Below are positions 1-8,653 of a stretch of DNA of 64,000 nt, piece after piece. A program made the translations under genes and the position numbers. Below the pieces are notes generated by a model. It was not told the DNA's origin, made no database searches, and saw only the letters and a program-made list of their open reading frames with translations. The stretch spans positions 1,798,001 to 1,862,000 of the forward strand of contig OY969576.1 in NCBI GenBank assembly GCA_963701245.1, given 5' to 3'. Source of the DNA: CAWCCP01 sp963701245 (GTDB taxonomy: Bacteria; Patescibacteriota; Saccharimonadia; Saccharimonadales; UBA4665). Within the stretch, counting starts at the first letter, position 1. Each line of letters opens with the position of its first letter.

Positions 1-315
1 AGTACCATCTTACAAGGAGTTTCACATTACGAATTGGATAATTCCGCTAACTTTCCAACTAACGTCACTACTTTGTTAAAATACGCACCACAAAACTTAG
101 CTTGGTATATACCCAGCGATATACAGCTAAACCCCGGCCAGGTTGCGGCTCCGGCGGTAACTAGTACCGAAGATGTAGAAATATACGATTTTGAGTTTTG
201 TAGCTCAACGACGTTTGGATCAACCACAAACCAAGGTGCTGATTACAGCAATATCGTTGCTTTATATGCAGTAGAAGGGGGCGGTGGAGCAGTATCTGAA
301 TGCCAGCAGCTTTAA
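1..315 (+). CDS. Type IV pilin-like protein, 3' part
   Basis: The frame is open from base 1, so the N-terminal leader and helix lie outside the window. The visible C-terminal part ends with a Gly-rich stretch followed by a cysteine, closely resembling the end of the next gene (YAVEGGGGAVSEC against YDVEVGGGGLQEEC). This marks it as a tandem paralogue of that pilin. An earlier cysteine in the FCSST segment may pair with the last one in a D-region disulphide, as in major pilins. It lies about 100 bp upstream of the second pilin on the same strand. The function as a pilus subunit is inferred from this paralogy, because the diagnostic N-terminus is not visible. Confidence 0.7.
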   Translation, partial: STILQGVSHYELDNSANFPTNVTTLLKYAPQNLAWYIPSDIQLNPGQVAAPAVTSTEDVEIYDFEFCSSTTFGSTTNQGADYSNIVALYAVEGGGGAVSECQQL

Positions 316-413
316 GAGGTATCTCCTGCGGAAAGTACTTGCATTTTTTACAGCAGCTGTTTATTATCAAACCATAAGCAATAAATCAGTAATACGCAAA
401 GGGGGCATTTGTA

Positions 414-929
414 ATGCTAGCTAAATTAAAAAAATATAAGGATTCGAGATCCAGCGAAGGATTCACAATCATCGAGGTTATGATTGTCCTCGCAATTGCC
501 GGATTGATCCTGTTAATCGTCTTCTTGGCAGTTCCGGCACTCCAGCGAAACGCTCGAAATACACAGCGTAACACAGATGTCGGCTCGCTCATTGGGGCAT
601 TTAATGAGTATGTTGATAATCAGAATGGTACTGTTCCCACGGCAAGCTGTACGGGCGCTACGCCATGTGCCTGGTTGACGAATGCGAAAACAGGGTTCTA
701 TGGCAATGGTGGTTGGACAGCAACAAGCTTTGTCTACACTTATTCTGCTGCAGCTCAGGCATTAGCTGATCCGAATAATGGCAACAACGTTCTCATGGGT
801 AACTACATGGGTTGTAACGCTGCCGGTACTGCATCAGCAAATGGTACTAGCGCACGAAACGTAGCCATCCTCTACGATGTAGAAGTTGGTGGTGGTGGTC
901 TTCAAGAAGAGTGTAAGACTGTCGATTAA
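414..929 (+). CDS. Type IV major pilin-like protein
   Basis: This 171-residue protein has a short basic leader ending in EG, cut before FTIIEVMIVLAIAG, which is the class III prepilin signal with Phe+1 and Glu+5. A hydrophobic helix of about 22 residues follows, then a polar globular domain with several cysteines and a Gly-rich tail. A Shine-Dalgarno-like GGGGG lies about 8 nt before the ATG. It is probably a structural subunit of a pilus in the cytoplasmic membrane, processed by the peptidase encoded next. A strong hairpin directly downstream suggests this transcript can end here. Which of the two tandem pilins is the major one cannot be told from sequence. Confidence 0.88.
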   Translation: MLAKLKKYKDSRSSEGFTIIEVMIVLAIAGLILLIVFLAVPALQRNARNTQRNTDVGSLIGAFNEYVDNQNGTVPTASCTGATPCAWLTNAKTGFYGNGGWTATSFVYTYSAAAQALADPNNGNNVLMGNYMGCNAAGTASANGTSARNVAILYDVEVGGGGLQEECKTVD

Positions 930-948
930 AACAAAAAGTGAGTTCCGT

Positions 949-977
949 GTAAAAGACCCTGTCGCAGGGTCTTTTAC
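949..977 (+). terminator. Hairpin terminator after the pilin gene
   Basis: A perfect 12-bp stem (GTAAAAGACCCT with its complement) around a 5-nt loop lies 20 bp after the pilin stop. The 3' arm holds a run of four T, but no longer T tract follows, so it may be a terminator or an mRNA-stabilising hairpin. Confidence 0.7.
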
Positions 978-1074
978 TATGTGTGGCCGTGATGTAAGTG
1001 ACGGCTTTATTGACCTTGTGGCAGCGGGTATATTTCACCTAAAAAAACGCTAAATACTACAGTTTTGTGATACT

Positions 1075-1932
1075 ATGATGCTCATGGTTATTGCGATACT
1101 TATCGTAGTGGGTCTCTGTTTGGGGAGCTTTATTAATGCTTTAGTCTGGAGAATCCACGAGCAATCTACTGAATCAGCAAAAAAGCGTCCGAGTAAACGG
1201 TATCTGAAGCAGTTATCAATTATGCATGGTCGCTCGATGTGTTCATATTGTCACCATGAATTGACCGTGAAGGACCTCATACCGGTCATTAGCTGGTTGA
1301 CACTGAATGGCAAATGTCGGTATTGCAATAAACCGATTTCAGATAGTCCAATTATTGAACTTATCACTGCGCTACTTTTTCTTTTCTCTTATGTCTTTTG
1401 GCCTGTCGTCCTCAGTGGTGGATTGCAAACTGTCATTTTCATATTCTGGTTAGCACTGCTGGTTGGCTTTATTGCACTGACAATATATGACTTCCGTTGG
1501 TTGTTATTACCGAACCGTATTATCTATCCACTCGCTGTTATTGCTGTAGTACAAGCACTGCTTGTTGCAGTAACTTCTACTGATCCATATTCAGTATTTC
1601 TAAATATGATTATTGCCGTTGCTATCGGTGGCGGTATTTTTTATGTATTATTTCAGATTTCAGGAGGCCGTTGGATAGGGGGCGGAGATGTCAAATTGGG
1701 TTGGCTATTGGGTTTGGTTGTTGCGACGCCCGAGCGAAGCCTACTTATGCTTTTTATTGCTGCACTAACGGGCAGCATAGTATCAATACCACTCTTAATT
1801 AGAGGTAGGCTAAACCGAAAAGACGTTATTCCATTTGGTCCATTTCTAATACTGGCGGCCATAATTGTTCAACTTTTTGGTGTTCATATCCTGACCTGGT
1901 ATCAAACTGCGTTATTGGTACCCGGATATTAA
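1075..1932 (+). CDS. pilD: Prepilin peptidase (A24 family)
   Basis: This 285-residue polytopic membrane protein cleaves prepilin leaders and methylates the new N-terminus. Visible features are an N-terminal helix with GSFINALVWR, a zinc-binding pair of CxxC motifs (C56/C59 and C81/C84), and the two catalytic aspartates D139 (IYDFR) and D205 in GGGDVKLG. It has the usual family length and about seven hydrophobic segments. It sits between the major pilin and the minor pilin cluster, which are its expected substrates. Two ATGs three bases apart (1075 and 1078) make the exact start uncertain. The gene symbol is by family analogy. Confidence 0.93.
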   Translation: MMLMVIAILIVVGLCLGSFINALVWRIHEQSTESAKKRPSKRYLKQLSIMHGRSMCSYCHHELTVKDLIPVISWLTLNGKCRYCNKPISDSPIIELITALLFLFSYVFWPVVLSGGLQTVIFIFWLALLVGFIALTIYDFRWLLLPNRIIYPLAVIAVVQALLVAVTSTDPYSVFLNMIIAVAIGGGIFYVLFQISGGRWIGGGDVKLGWLLGLVVATPERSLLMLFIAALTGSIVSIPLLIRGRLNRKDVIPFGPFLILAAIIVQLFGVHILTWYQTALLVPGY

Positions 1933-2022
1933 GCAAACGTAATAACTAAGGTGGGTAAACAGCTACAACGATACATATTTGGTGACCAAGATCAAAGTGC
2001 TTGTGCTATACTTGTAGGTAAT

Positions 2023-2820
2023 ATGAAAGGTGTCAAGCCACCTCTTGGCTATACAATTATCGAATTAATGATTGTGCTGGCAATATCGGGGCTTATGTTC
2101 TTAATCGCAGCAAACTTTATCTCAGGTAAAGAAGAGTCTTCTTCATTTACGGAAGGCACGAATGAATTCGTGACTGATATGCAGTCTGTTATTAATCAGG
2201 TAAATGATGGCCAGTATAGTGATATCTCAATTAACTGTGTCTCAGGAGTCGGTGGCACACTAACTTTTCCGTCTGGCGGTAGTCAGGGGACTAATCCAGA
2301 CTGTGTCTTTCTTGGTAAGTTTCTATACTTTACACAGGGAACAAACGCGGATAATTATATGACATTTTCTTTGGCAGGAAATCGACTTGACAGTGTGTCC
2401 GGTGGGCCCGCTACTACATTGGCCGAAATAAATCCGACTCCAATAGTCGGGGCGACTGACTTAACGACGCAAGCTAATATCCCCCAGGCATTAGATGTAA
2501 AATCGATGCATGTTACTGTAAGTGGCACCACTTATACGGCATACGGGCTAGGTTTTATACAAAGCGCCGGGACGCTTGATCCAATAACCGGAGATTTAGA
2601 GAATGGTGCACAGACGGTTAGTTTGGTTTATTCACCAAACTTGAATGCTGCAAACTTAACTAAAGCCCAAGCAGTTAACGATATAACAGGGAATGTAGCC
2701 TTTGCCGATTCAGCAGTAATGTGTTTAACGGATGGTGGTAAAACAGCTGAACTTACCTTTGGGGATAATACCAGTAATGCAAATCAATTAAGCGTTGGAT
2801 TGGTGGTAACGCCATGTTAA
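2023..2820 (+). CDS. Minor pilin / pseudopilin-like protein
   Basis: The prepilin leader MKGVKPPLG is followed by YTIIELMIVLAISG, with Tyr instead of Phe at +1 and Glu at +5. I chose the ATG at 2023 over the GTG at 1951 because it gives a normal 9-residue leader and lies 10 nt after an extended -10 box (TGCTATACT, 2004-2012). The globular domain of about 230 residues has several cysteines. The stop overlaps the start of the next pilin gene by 7 bp, so the cluster is translationally coupled. It probably belongs to the tip or priming complex with the next three proteins. Confidence 0.8.
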   Translation: MKGVKPPLGYTIIELMIVLAISGLMFLIAANFISGKEESSSFTEGTNEFVTDMQSVINQVNDGQYSDISINCVSGVGGTLTFPSGGSQGTNPDCVFLGKFLYFTQGTNADNYMTFSLAGNRLDSVSGGPATTLAEINPTPIVGATDLTTQANIPQALDVKSMHVTVSGTTYTAYGLGFIQSAGTLDPITGDLENGAQTVSLVYSPNLNAANLTKAQAVNDITGNVAFADSAVMCLTDGGKTAELTFGDNTSNANQLSVGLVVTPC

Positions 2821-3263
2821 ATAGGTTAAAACTTCGTGATGCTCGTGGTGATACGATCGTTGAAGTGCTTATTGTACTGGCAGTCCTAGGCTTGGCTATT
2901 GGTGTGTCCTATGCAACGGCGAACAGCAGTTTACAAACCACGCGAGCCGCCCAGGAAGATTCGCAAGCCACTGAGCTCCTACAGTCACAATTAGAGGCGA
3001 TGCGCTCCTTGGCGAGTACTGACGCAGCCAATATATTTCAGTCCGGATCGGCGTTTTGTATAAATAGCGCATTTACTACAGTTGTTGACACCAGTTTAGT
3101 AAGTCCGGCACCAGCGTGCGTACAAGACAATCTGTATACGGTGAATATAAATTATGTGAATAATGCCGTGACTCCTGATACGTTTACTTTAGTAGCTACC
3201 TGGCCGGATATTCATGGTTCTGTGCAAGATAGTGAAACGATGGTTTATAGGATGCACCAATGA
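2814..3263 (+). CDS. Minor pilin-like protein (PilV/GspI-type position)
   Basis: This 149-residue protein has a short basic N-terminus and the prepilin-like core GDTIVEVLIVLAVLGLAIG. Asp takes the +1 position that usually holds Phe, and Glu+5 is kept. A hydrophobic helix and a small globular domain follow. It overlaps both neighbours (7 bp upstream, 4 bp downstream ATGA), which indicates an operon. The size and the order H/V/W/X-like match minor pilin clusters, but the individual homology is too weak to name. Confidence 0.78.
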   Translation: MLNRLKLRDARGDTIVEVLIVLAVLGLAIGVSYATANSSLQTTRAAQEDSQATELLQSQLEAMRSLASTDAANIFQSGSAFCINSAFTTVVDTSLVSPAPACVQDNLYTVNINYVNNAVTPDTFTLVATWPDIHGSVQDSETMVYRMHQ

Positions 3264-3898
3264 GTAGCGTAAGATCACACCGACCTCAATCCGGCTTTAC
3301 CATTGTCGAACTTCTCATTGCGACGGCAGTGTTATCTATTGTGCTTCTCATTGCAACCTTAACGATCACTGGCATCAGTGATCTCTTCTTTAAAGGTTTC
3401 AATCAATCGCGTATCCAGAATGATGCGAGAAATATAACCAACGAAGTCGCACAGCATCTCCAGCTAAGTGATGGATACCTAACCGCTACCAATACCTCAG
3501 ATCCTATTCGGCCAGTAGTAAGTTATTGTATCGACACGACCCGCTACTCAGCGCTCGTTAATTTTCAGATAGGTTCAAATTCAAACCAGAGCTTGCATGT
3601 TTTGTGGCGAGACACAGTGCCATCCGGAAGTTGTGCTGCACTTTCAGCTGCAACGATGAATACGCCGACGCCAACTGCTGGTGGTGTTGAATTGATCGCC
3701 CCGAGTTCCCGTTTAACAGCTTTTAGTATTAGTGGCACCACGCCATTTACGATTTCTGTCGGGGTTGCATATGGTGATGATGATTTGATACATCTGAGTG
3801 GACTTAATACAACCTGCAATAATGGCACTGGAAGCCAATTCTGCGCCACGGCAGCTTTAACAACAGCAGTATCACCTCGCGTTTCGACGGGATCATAG
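3260..3898 (+). CDS. Minor pilin-like protein (PilW/GspJ-type position)
   Basis: The 212-residue product has the prepilin signal SGFTIVELLIATAVLSIVLL with Phe+1 and Glu+5, followed by a long hydrophobic helix and a globular region containing spaced cysteines. The ATGA overlap with the preceding gene indicates translational coupling. By position and size it corresponds to PilW/GspJ-like subunits that join minor pilins at the pilus tip. The assignment to that subfamily is inference from gene order. Confidence 0.8.
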   Translation: MSSVRSHRPQSGFTIVELLIATAVLSIVLLIATLTITGISDLFFKGFNQSRIQNDARNITNEVAQHLQLSDGYLTATNTSDPIRPVVSYCIDTTRYSALVNFQIGSNSNQSLHVLWRDTVPSGSCAALSAATMNTPTPTAGGVELIAPSSRLTAFSISGTTPFTISVGVAYGDDDLIHLSGLNTTCNNGTGSQFCATAALTTAVSPRVSTGS

Positions 3899-3905
3899 TA
3901 CAATA

Positions 3906-5018
3906 ATGATTAAAGAGCTTATGTATTCAAAAAAATTACCACAGCAACAAATAAGACGACAAGAAGGTGGATTTGCGTCGATTGTAATTGGACTTATTTT
4001 AGTGCTTGTTCTGGGGTTGTTAGTACTCGGTTTCGCGCAACTAAGTCGTAATGAATCTCAGCAGGCGCTTAATGATCAACTTGCCAATCAGGCTGAGTAT
4101 GCTGCCGAAAGCGGTATAAATGACGCTCTTAGTGATATACAGAATGGCTATATTAACAGTGGTGATGCAAGTCCTACGGTTTGTATGTCGCCTTCAACAA
4201 CTGGCTTGCCTGCTAATGCCCTAACTGCAAACCCGGTATTAAATGCTGCGGATTTGGTTTCTTACAGCTGTTTACTCGTCAACCTAAATACTCCTGACCT
4301 ATCTTTTAAACAAGTGCAAGCTGATGATGCTCGAACGATGGTAACATCCACAAATGCTGCACTCAATTCGCTCACTATAAGTTGGGGAAGTGATGACGGT
4401 AATAATAATTATGTACCGAACGGACTGTTTCCAGAGTTAATGACTACCAATCAATGGGATACTGTGCATGGTTTCCCTGGGGTATTAGAGTTTAGCATTA
4501 CGCCACTTAATAACATGGATCGTACTGATTTGGATAATGAAGTATTTACCGTCTATGCATACCCCGGAAAGGCTAACGGTACGGGCTCAATTCCGTATAA
4601 TCCAGTGGGAGGACAGGGTCAAATAGTATCAGGCTTGTGTACTACTCCTGTGCCTGGCGCGACATACCCCTGCAATGTTACTATAACTGGCTTATCTGCT
4701 CAATCAAGTACCCAATACCTGATCCATTTCCTTAATTTTTACGATACTTCTGACGTTGATATAACAGGTACCGATGTGCATAATAATCCAGTGACATTTA
4801 GTGGTGGCCAGGCACAGATTGATGTGACGGGTAAAGCCAAAGACGTCTTAAAGCGTCTAGAAGTTCGCGCACCACTGAATCCTAATAGTGACTATCCAAA
4901 TTACGCGATTGAAGCACAAAACATCTGTAAGCTTATGGAAACGAATCCCAGCAACACAACGTTTATTGATCCATCAGGAAGTCCAGCCACGCCTGGTGAT
5001 ATGTGTGACTTACAGTAG
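3906..5018 (+). CDS. PilX/GspK-like pilus assembly protein
   Basis: This 370-residue protein has a basic N-terminus, then GGFASIVIGLILVLVLGLL, a prepilin-type helix without the Glu+5. Absence of that Glu is typical of PilX/GspK tip subunits. The helix continues into an Ala/Gln/Asn-rich stretch (LANQAEYAAESG) that is characteristic of PilX N-terminal domains. The C-terminal 300 residues form a large extracellular domain with several cysteines. It is last in the pilin cluster, again matching PilX/GspK order. A TACAAT box ends one base before the ATG, so an internal promoter or a later start (M6) is possible. Confidence 0.75.
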   Translation: MIKELMYSKKLPQQQIRRQEGGFASIVIGLILVLVLGLLVLGFAQLSRNESQQALNDQLANQAEYAAESGINDALSDIQNGYINSGDASPTVCMSPSTTGLPANALTANPVLNAADLVSYSCLLVNLNTPDLSFKQVQADDARTMVTSTNAALNSLTISWGSDDGNNNYVPNGLFPELMTTNQWDTVHGFPGVLEFSITPLNNMDRTDLDNEVFTVYAYPGKANGTGSIPYNPVGGQGQIVSGLCTTPVPGATYPCNVTITGLSAQSSTQYLIHFLNFYDTSDVDITGTDVHNNPVTFSGGQAQIDVTGKAKDVLKRLEVRAPLNPNSDYPNYAIEAQNICKLMETNPSNTTFIDPSGSPATPGDMCDLQ

Positions 5019-5050
5019 TAATTGACAAAAAGAAGTGCCCGTTTAGAGTT

Positions 5051-5962
5051 TTAGACCTTACGGTGAAACTTTTCATGAACTGCTCGTAAATGTGGATCAG
5101 TCACATGGGTATAGATCTGAGTTGTAGCAATATTACTATGCCCGAGCATTGCTTGGACGCTGCGTAGATCAGCGCCGTTCATTAATAAGTCGGTTGCAAA
5201 TGAGTGCCGTAATGTGTGTGGACTTACATGTTTCGTAATACCTGCCAAGCGGGCTGCCCTGGCGACAATACGCTGGACGCTTCGAGGCGTAAGTCGATGA
5301 AAATTGCCACTTAGATCAATCTTTTTACTTCCGCTATATCGCACAAATAACGGTTTTGATGTGTCGTTACGCTTTGTAAGATACTCCTGTATCCATTTTG
5401 CTGCCTCCGAGCTTATAAAGATCGGTCTATCTTTTTGACCTTTACCACGAACCATAAACTCTCGGCGTTTCAGATTTATGTGATCACGATCCAGACCTGT
5501 TAACTCACTTACTCGTAGCCCGGAACTGAAAAGTAATTCCAGGATAGCTCGGTCGCGAATGCCGCTGATAGTGTTTACGTCGGGTTGAGCAAAGACTCTT
5601 AGTAACTCTTCCTCGGTAAGAAAAGTGACCTGGGTGCGCCTTGTACGAGACAATTCAATTTTATCTGCACTTAATGCCTCTATATCACGTTTTGCACAGA
5701 ATTTAAGGAAGCTACGTAGCGCAATAAGATGATAATTTTGTGTCGTTTTACCAAGCTCGTCAGATGTATTTGTTCCGAGTCTATTGAGCCATAGTCTCCA
5801 CTTTCGGATTAGTTCAGGATCAATATCCGATACTTTGATGTCGCCTGCAAAATCTATCAATCTAGTAAGATAATGATCATAATTTTGAATCGTTTTTTGA
5901 GATCGATTTTGCTCAATTTCTAAGTATTCTAAAAAATCAGTTTTAGCTTTCTCAAATAGCAT
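5051..5962 (-). CDS. Tyrosine recombinase, XerC/XerD type
   Basis: With the start at 5962 the protein has 303 residues, the usual Xer length. An N-terminal SAM-like core-binding domain (about 1-90) precedes the catalytic domain with R150, K174, H249, R252, H275 and nucleophile Y284 (HTLRH, LGHS, TQIYTH). This set is complete, so the enzyme should be active, most likely in chromosome dimer resolution. The ORF is open further upstream, but the ATG at 5962 lies exactly 6 nt after a TACAAT box (5969-5974 on the minus strand), the leaderless pattern seen across this window. It diverges from ndk. Confidence 0.9.
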   Translation of the reverse strand: MLFEKAKTDFLEYLEIEQNRSQKTIQNYDHYLTRLIDFAGDIKVSDIDPELIRKWRLWLNRLGTNTSDELGKTTQNYHLIALRSFLKFCAKRDIEALSADKIELSRTRRTQVTFLTEEELLRVFAQPDVNTISGIRDRAILELLFSSGLRVSELTGLDRDHINLKRREFMVRGKGQKDRPIFISSEAAKWIQEYLTKRNDTSKPLFVRYSGSKKIDLSGNFHRLTPRSVQRIVARAARLAGITKHVSPHTLRHSFATDLLMNGADLRSVQAMLGHSNIATTQIYTHVTDPHLRAVHEKFHRKV

Positions 5963-6059
5963 AAGCCAATTGTAGCATTCCTGACCGTAGCTCGAAGCCC
6001 GATTTGAGTGATCCATCAGGCATTTGTTACAATAGGACAGTAAAAAAGGAAAACTGTAC

Positions 6060-6524
6060 ATGGAGCGAACACTTATTATCGCTAAACCAGATGCTGTTCA
6101 GCGCGGACTTATTGGCGAAATAATATCCCGCTTGGAGCAAAAAGGTTTAAAACTCATAGGAATTAAAATGGCAAGTTTGGATGAAGCTATGCTAAGAAAT
6201 CACTATGCCGAACATTTAGAAAAGCCATTTTATGCAGGCTTGGAACAATTTATGAAAAGCTCGCCGGTTATTTTGATGGCTTGGGAAGGGTATGAATGTG
6301 TAGAGTCGGTGCGCAATATTGTTGGCGCAACAAATCCTCGCCAAGCTGCGCCAGGTTCAATAAGGGGTGATTTAGCAATTGGAACAGGCAGAAATTTGAT
6401 TCACGCCTCTGATAGCAAAGATAGCGGTATTAAAGAGGTGGGCAATTTCTTTAATGAAAACGAACTGTTTGCCTATGACAAATCGGAATACATGCATATT
6501 TACGAAGCTTCTGAACGGTTGTAG
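6060..6524 (+). CDS. ndk: Nucleoside diphosphate kinase
   Basis: This 154-residue protein transfers the gamma phosphate between nucleoside tri- and diphosphates. The P-site N-terminus TLIIAKPDAVQRGLIGEI and the catalytic histidine H115 in RNLIHASDS are present, with the conserved Arg and Gly residues around it (PGSIRGD). The length matches the family. AAAAGGAAA lies 7-8 nt before the ATG as a weak ribosome site, and a TACAAT box is 28 nt upstream, so this gene has a short leader. The divergent recombinase gene shares the intergenic region. Confidence 0.96.
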   Translation: MERTLIIAKPDAVQRGLIGEIISRLEQKGLKLIGIKMASLDEAMLRNHYAEHLEKPFYAGLEQFMKSSPVILMAWEGYECVESVRNIVGATNPRQAAPGSIRGDLAIGTGRNLIHASDSKDSGIKEVGNFFNENELFAYDKSEYMHIYEASERL

Positions 6525-6656
6525 CTACTAGGACTGTTCGTGTTAACTAGGCACGGGCGTAAATATGTGTTCATGCCACTTACCTCAATTCATTATTTAC
6601 CAATGATATATGAGTAGGTGACGTTCTCTTGTATTCCATATACAATATGATCCAGT

Positions 6657-6731
6657 GTCCTCGTAGTTCAATGGATAGAATAACTCCGTCCTAAGGAGCA
6701 GATCTGCGTTCGAGTCGCGGCGAGGATACCA
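6657..6731 (+). tRNA. tRNA-Arg (anticodon CCT)
   Basis: Acceptor GTCCTCG pairs with CGAGGAT, the discriminator is A and CCA is encoded. The anticodon loop GTCCTAA gives CCT, reading AGG. A TACAAT box about 12 nt upstream may be its promoter. There is one mismatch at the base of the anticodon stem. Confidence 0.93.
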
Positions 6732-6796
6732 TCTTTCTGAAGTAGATCTATTGTGGGTAGTCTGCTATTTATGGTTGCCGATGATACAATACAGTT

Positions 6797-7381
6797 ATGG
6801 CTATAACAGCCTCGAAACCAAAATATTTTGACGATCAGCTTGATAACGAAGAAGTGTTATATGTATTTCGGAAACACCCAGTCGTCATGCGTAAAGGACT
6901 TATTTTTGGCTTATTAGGTCCGGTCGTGGGAATTATACCCGCAGCCATTAAGCCAGAACTCGGTTTCGGCCTGTTTTTTGGTGGATTAGCCGCTGGCATT
7001 ATATTGGGCTTTATTGTATTTTTCCCGAGTTGGATAGGTTGGCATTTTAGTGTTTTTATAGTGACAGACCAACGTTTCATTCAAATTACCCAAAAAGGAT
7101 TATTCCACCGTGGCGTAGCAGATATTGGTTTAACTCAAATCCAGTCTGTCAATTATGAAGTTTCTGGCTTGCAGGAAACTCTGCTAGGATTTGGTACAAT
7201 AAAGATGCAGACATATGTGGGTGATTTGGTGATCCATGACGTTCATCATCCTCCAAAGGTCCAAAAGAAGCTCCTAAGTATATTGCGCGATGAGGGAGTT
7301 AATACTACGAGCGCATTCCCGGCGAAAATGTCACAATCGCCCATTCAATTAAATGAAGAAGCAATCACTGAAGAAACTTAA
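6797..7381 (+). CDS. PH-domain (DUF304/YdbS-like) membrane protein
   Basis: This 194-residue protein has two adjacent hydrophobic segments (about residues 33-82) and then a bacterial PH-like region with FIVTDQRFIQITQKGLFHR and IGLTQIQSVNYEVSG. This pattern is typical of bPH_2 proteins, which have no known enzymatic role. The start is supported by TACAAT exactly 6 nt upstream (6785-6790). Its 3' end overlaps the next gene by 29 bp in another frame, so the two are probably co-expressed. Confidence 0.82.
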   Translation: MAITASKPKYFDDQLDNEEVLYVFRKHPVVMRKGLIFGLLGPVVGIIPAAIKPELGFGLFFGGLAAGIILGFIVFFPSWIGWHFSVFIVTDQRFIQITQKGLFHRGVADIGLTQIQSVNYEVSGLQETLLGFGTIKMQTYVGDLVIHDVHHPPKVQKKLLSILRDEGVNTTSAFPAKMSQSPIQLNEEAITEET

Positions 7382-8444
7382 ACCGAAACTACCCCCAGCT
7401 GTTATAAAGCCTTTTAAGCGTCCAAAAGCACCTGAGGATCGGGTAACAGAAGCCTTGAAGGGTGTTCCGAGAATCACTAATGAAACCGTTGCCGAACATC
7501 GGGAAGCGGTACTTAGCAGTGCTCGCAAATATATATATCCATTAAAGCACTCAAAACATAGTGTTGTACGTACCTCAATTGTTCTATTGCTGGTAGTAGT
7601 GGTCGCTTTTTTGGTGTATTGCGTGACGGCGCTCTATAATTTTCAAGAGACATCGGGATTTATTTATGATGTTACAAAAGTGATACCTTTTCCTGTCGCA
7701 AAAGCTGGTAATTCTTGGGTAAGTTATGAATCATATCTGTTTGAGCTTCGCCGGAATATGCATTATTATCAGACCCAACAGGCGGCTGATTTTTCAAATA
7801 AGGATGGTAAAGCTCAATTAAAACTTCTTAAAGAGCAAGCTTTATCACAGGTTCTACAAGATGCTTATGTAAAACAATTGGCCCACCAAAATCATGTATC
7901 TGTCTCAGATGGATCTGTCAATAATGAAGTAGCTTTGGTACGTAATGAAAATCGTCTTGGAAGTAGTGATCATGATTTTCAGGCGGTATTAAGTGAATTT
8001 TGGGGTTGGGGCGAGGGCGATTTTAAACGTGAATTAAAGCAACAGTTATTACAGCAAGCCGTTGTCGCAAAATTGGATACGAGTGTCGACGAACGTGCAC
8101 AGTCAGTATTCAAACAACTACAATCTGGGGCGAGCTTTGCAACATTGGCGAGCCAGTATTCTGATGATGCGAGCACAAAAGCTAACGGGGGAGCCTACCC
8201 AACTGCGATTACTCCAGATGATACTAATCTTGCACCAGCCATTACTGCTACTTTATTTCAACTAAAGCCAGGTCAAATTTCAAACATTATTAATACAGGA
8301 TATACATTAGAAATACTCAAGGTACTTGATGGAAATAGCGCATCAGTTCATGCGGCTCATATCCAATTTACATTTCAACCTATTAGTGTCTACATCAAAC
8401 CATTAGAAAACGCATATAAACCTCATACATTCATAAAGAATTAG
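7353..8444 (+). CDS. Membrane-anchored parvulin-like peptidyl-prolyl isomerase
   Basis: The 363-residue product begins with a Lys/Pro-rich cytoplasmic segment and one transmembrane helix (about 72-94). The extracellular part has a SurA/PrsA-like helical region followed by a rotamase-like domain (about 245-330: FKQLQSGASFATLASQYSDD, NGGAYP, LFQLKPGQIS). It probably helps exported proteins such as pilins or surface proteins to fold outside the membrane. The first ATG overlaps the preceding gene by 29 bp. The rotamase domain is short, so catalytic activity is not certain. Confidence 0.8.
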   Translation: MKKQSLKKLKPKLPPAVIKPFKRPKAPEDRVTEALKGVPRITNETVAEHREAVLSSARKYIYPLKHSKHSVVRTSIVLLLVVVVAFLVYCVTALYNFQETSGFIYDVTKVIPFPVAKAGNSWVSYESYLFELRRNMHYYQTQQAADFSNKDGKAQLKLLKEQALSQVLQDAYVKQLAHQNHVSVSDGSVNNEVALVRNENRLGSSDHDFQAVLSEFWGWGEGDFKRELKQQLLQQAVVAKLDTSVDERAQSVFKQLQSGASFATLASQYSDDASTKANGGAYPTAITPDDTNLAPAITATLFQLKPGQISNIINTGYTLEILKVLDGNSASVHAAHIQFTFQPISVYIKPLENAYKPHTFIKN

Positions 8445-8632
8445 CAAACGGTGGTAATTATTTTCCAGGTTTCTGATTCGAGAGCCGCTATAACAGTGTC
8501 AGTCATCTGATGAAGCTCTTCATAGTATGTGAGCTCGGGCACTGCAACGTAGTTCATCCCATGATTTTTAAGGCATCTACCCGGTCAGTAAAGGATCACA
8601 ATATGAGTAAAACCATCCACACCTAATAACAT
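8441..8632 (-). pseudogene. ORF remnant with in-frame TGA
   Basis: On the minus strand, an ATG at 8632 opens a frame of 64 codons interrupted by a single TGA (8585-8587). It reads MLLGVDGFTHIVILY, stop, then PGRCLKNHGMNYVAVPEL and an acidic tail ending IITTVC. The amino-acid composition looks like real protein. The terminal stop overlaps the stop of the convergent parvulin gene. I do not recognise the family. It could be a decayed gene fragment or a small gene broken by a sequencing error. Confidence 0.4.
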
Positions 8633-8653
8633 CTTCTATTGTTAAGACTACCC

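Noticed and set aside
8585..8587. TGA read as glycine (genetic code 25)
   Set aside because: TGA ends several genes with tight overlaps (for example ATGA at 3260 and TGATG at 11941-11945), so it is a stop here.
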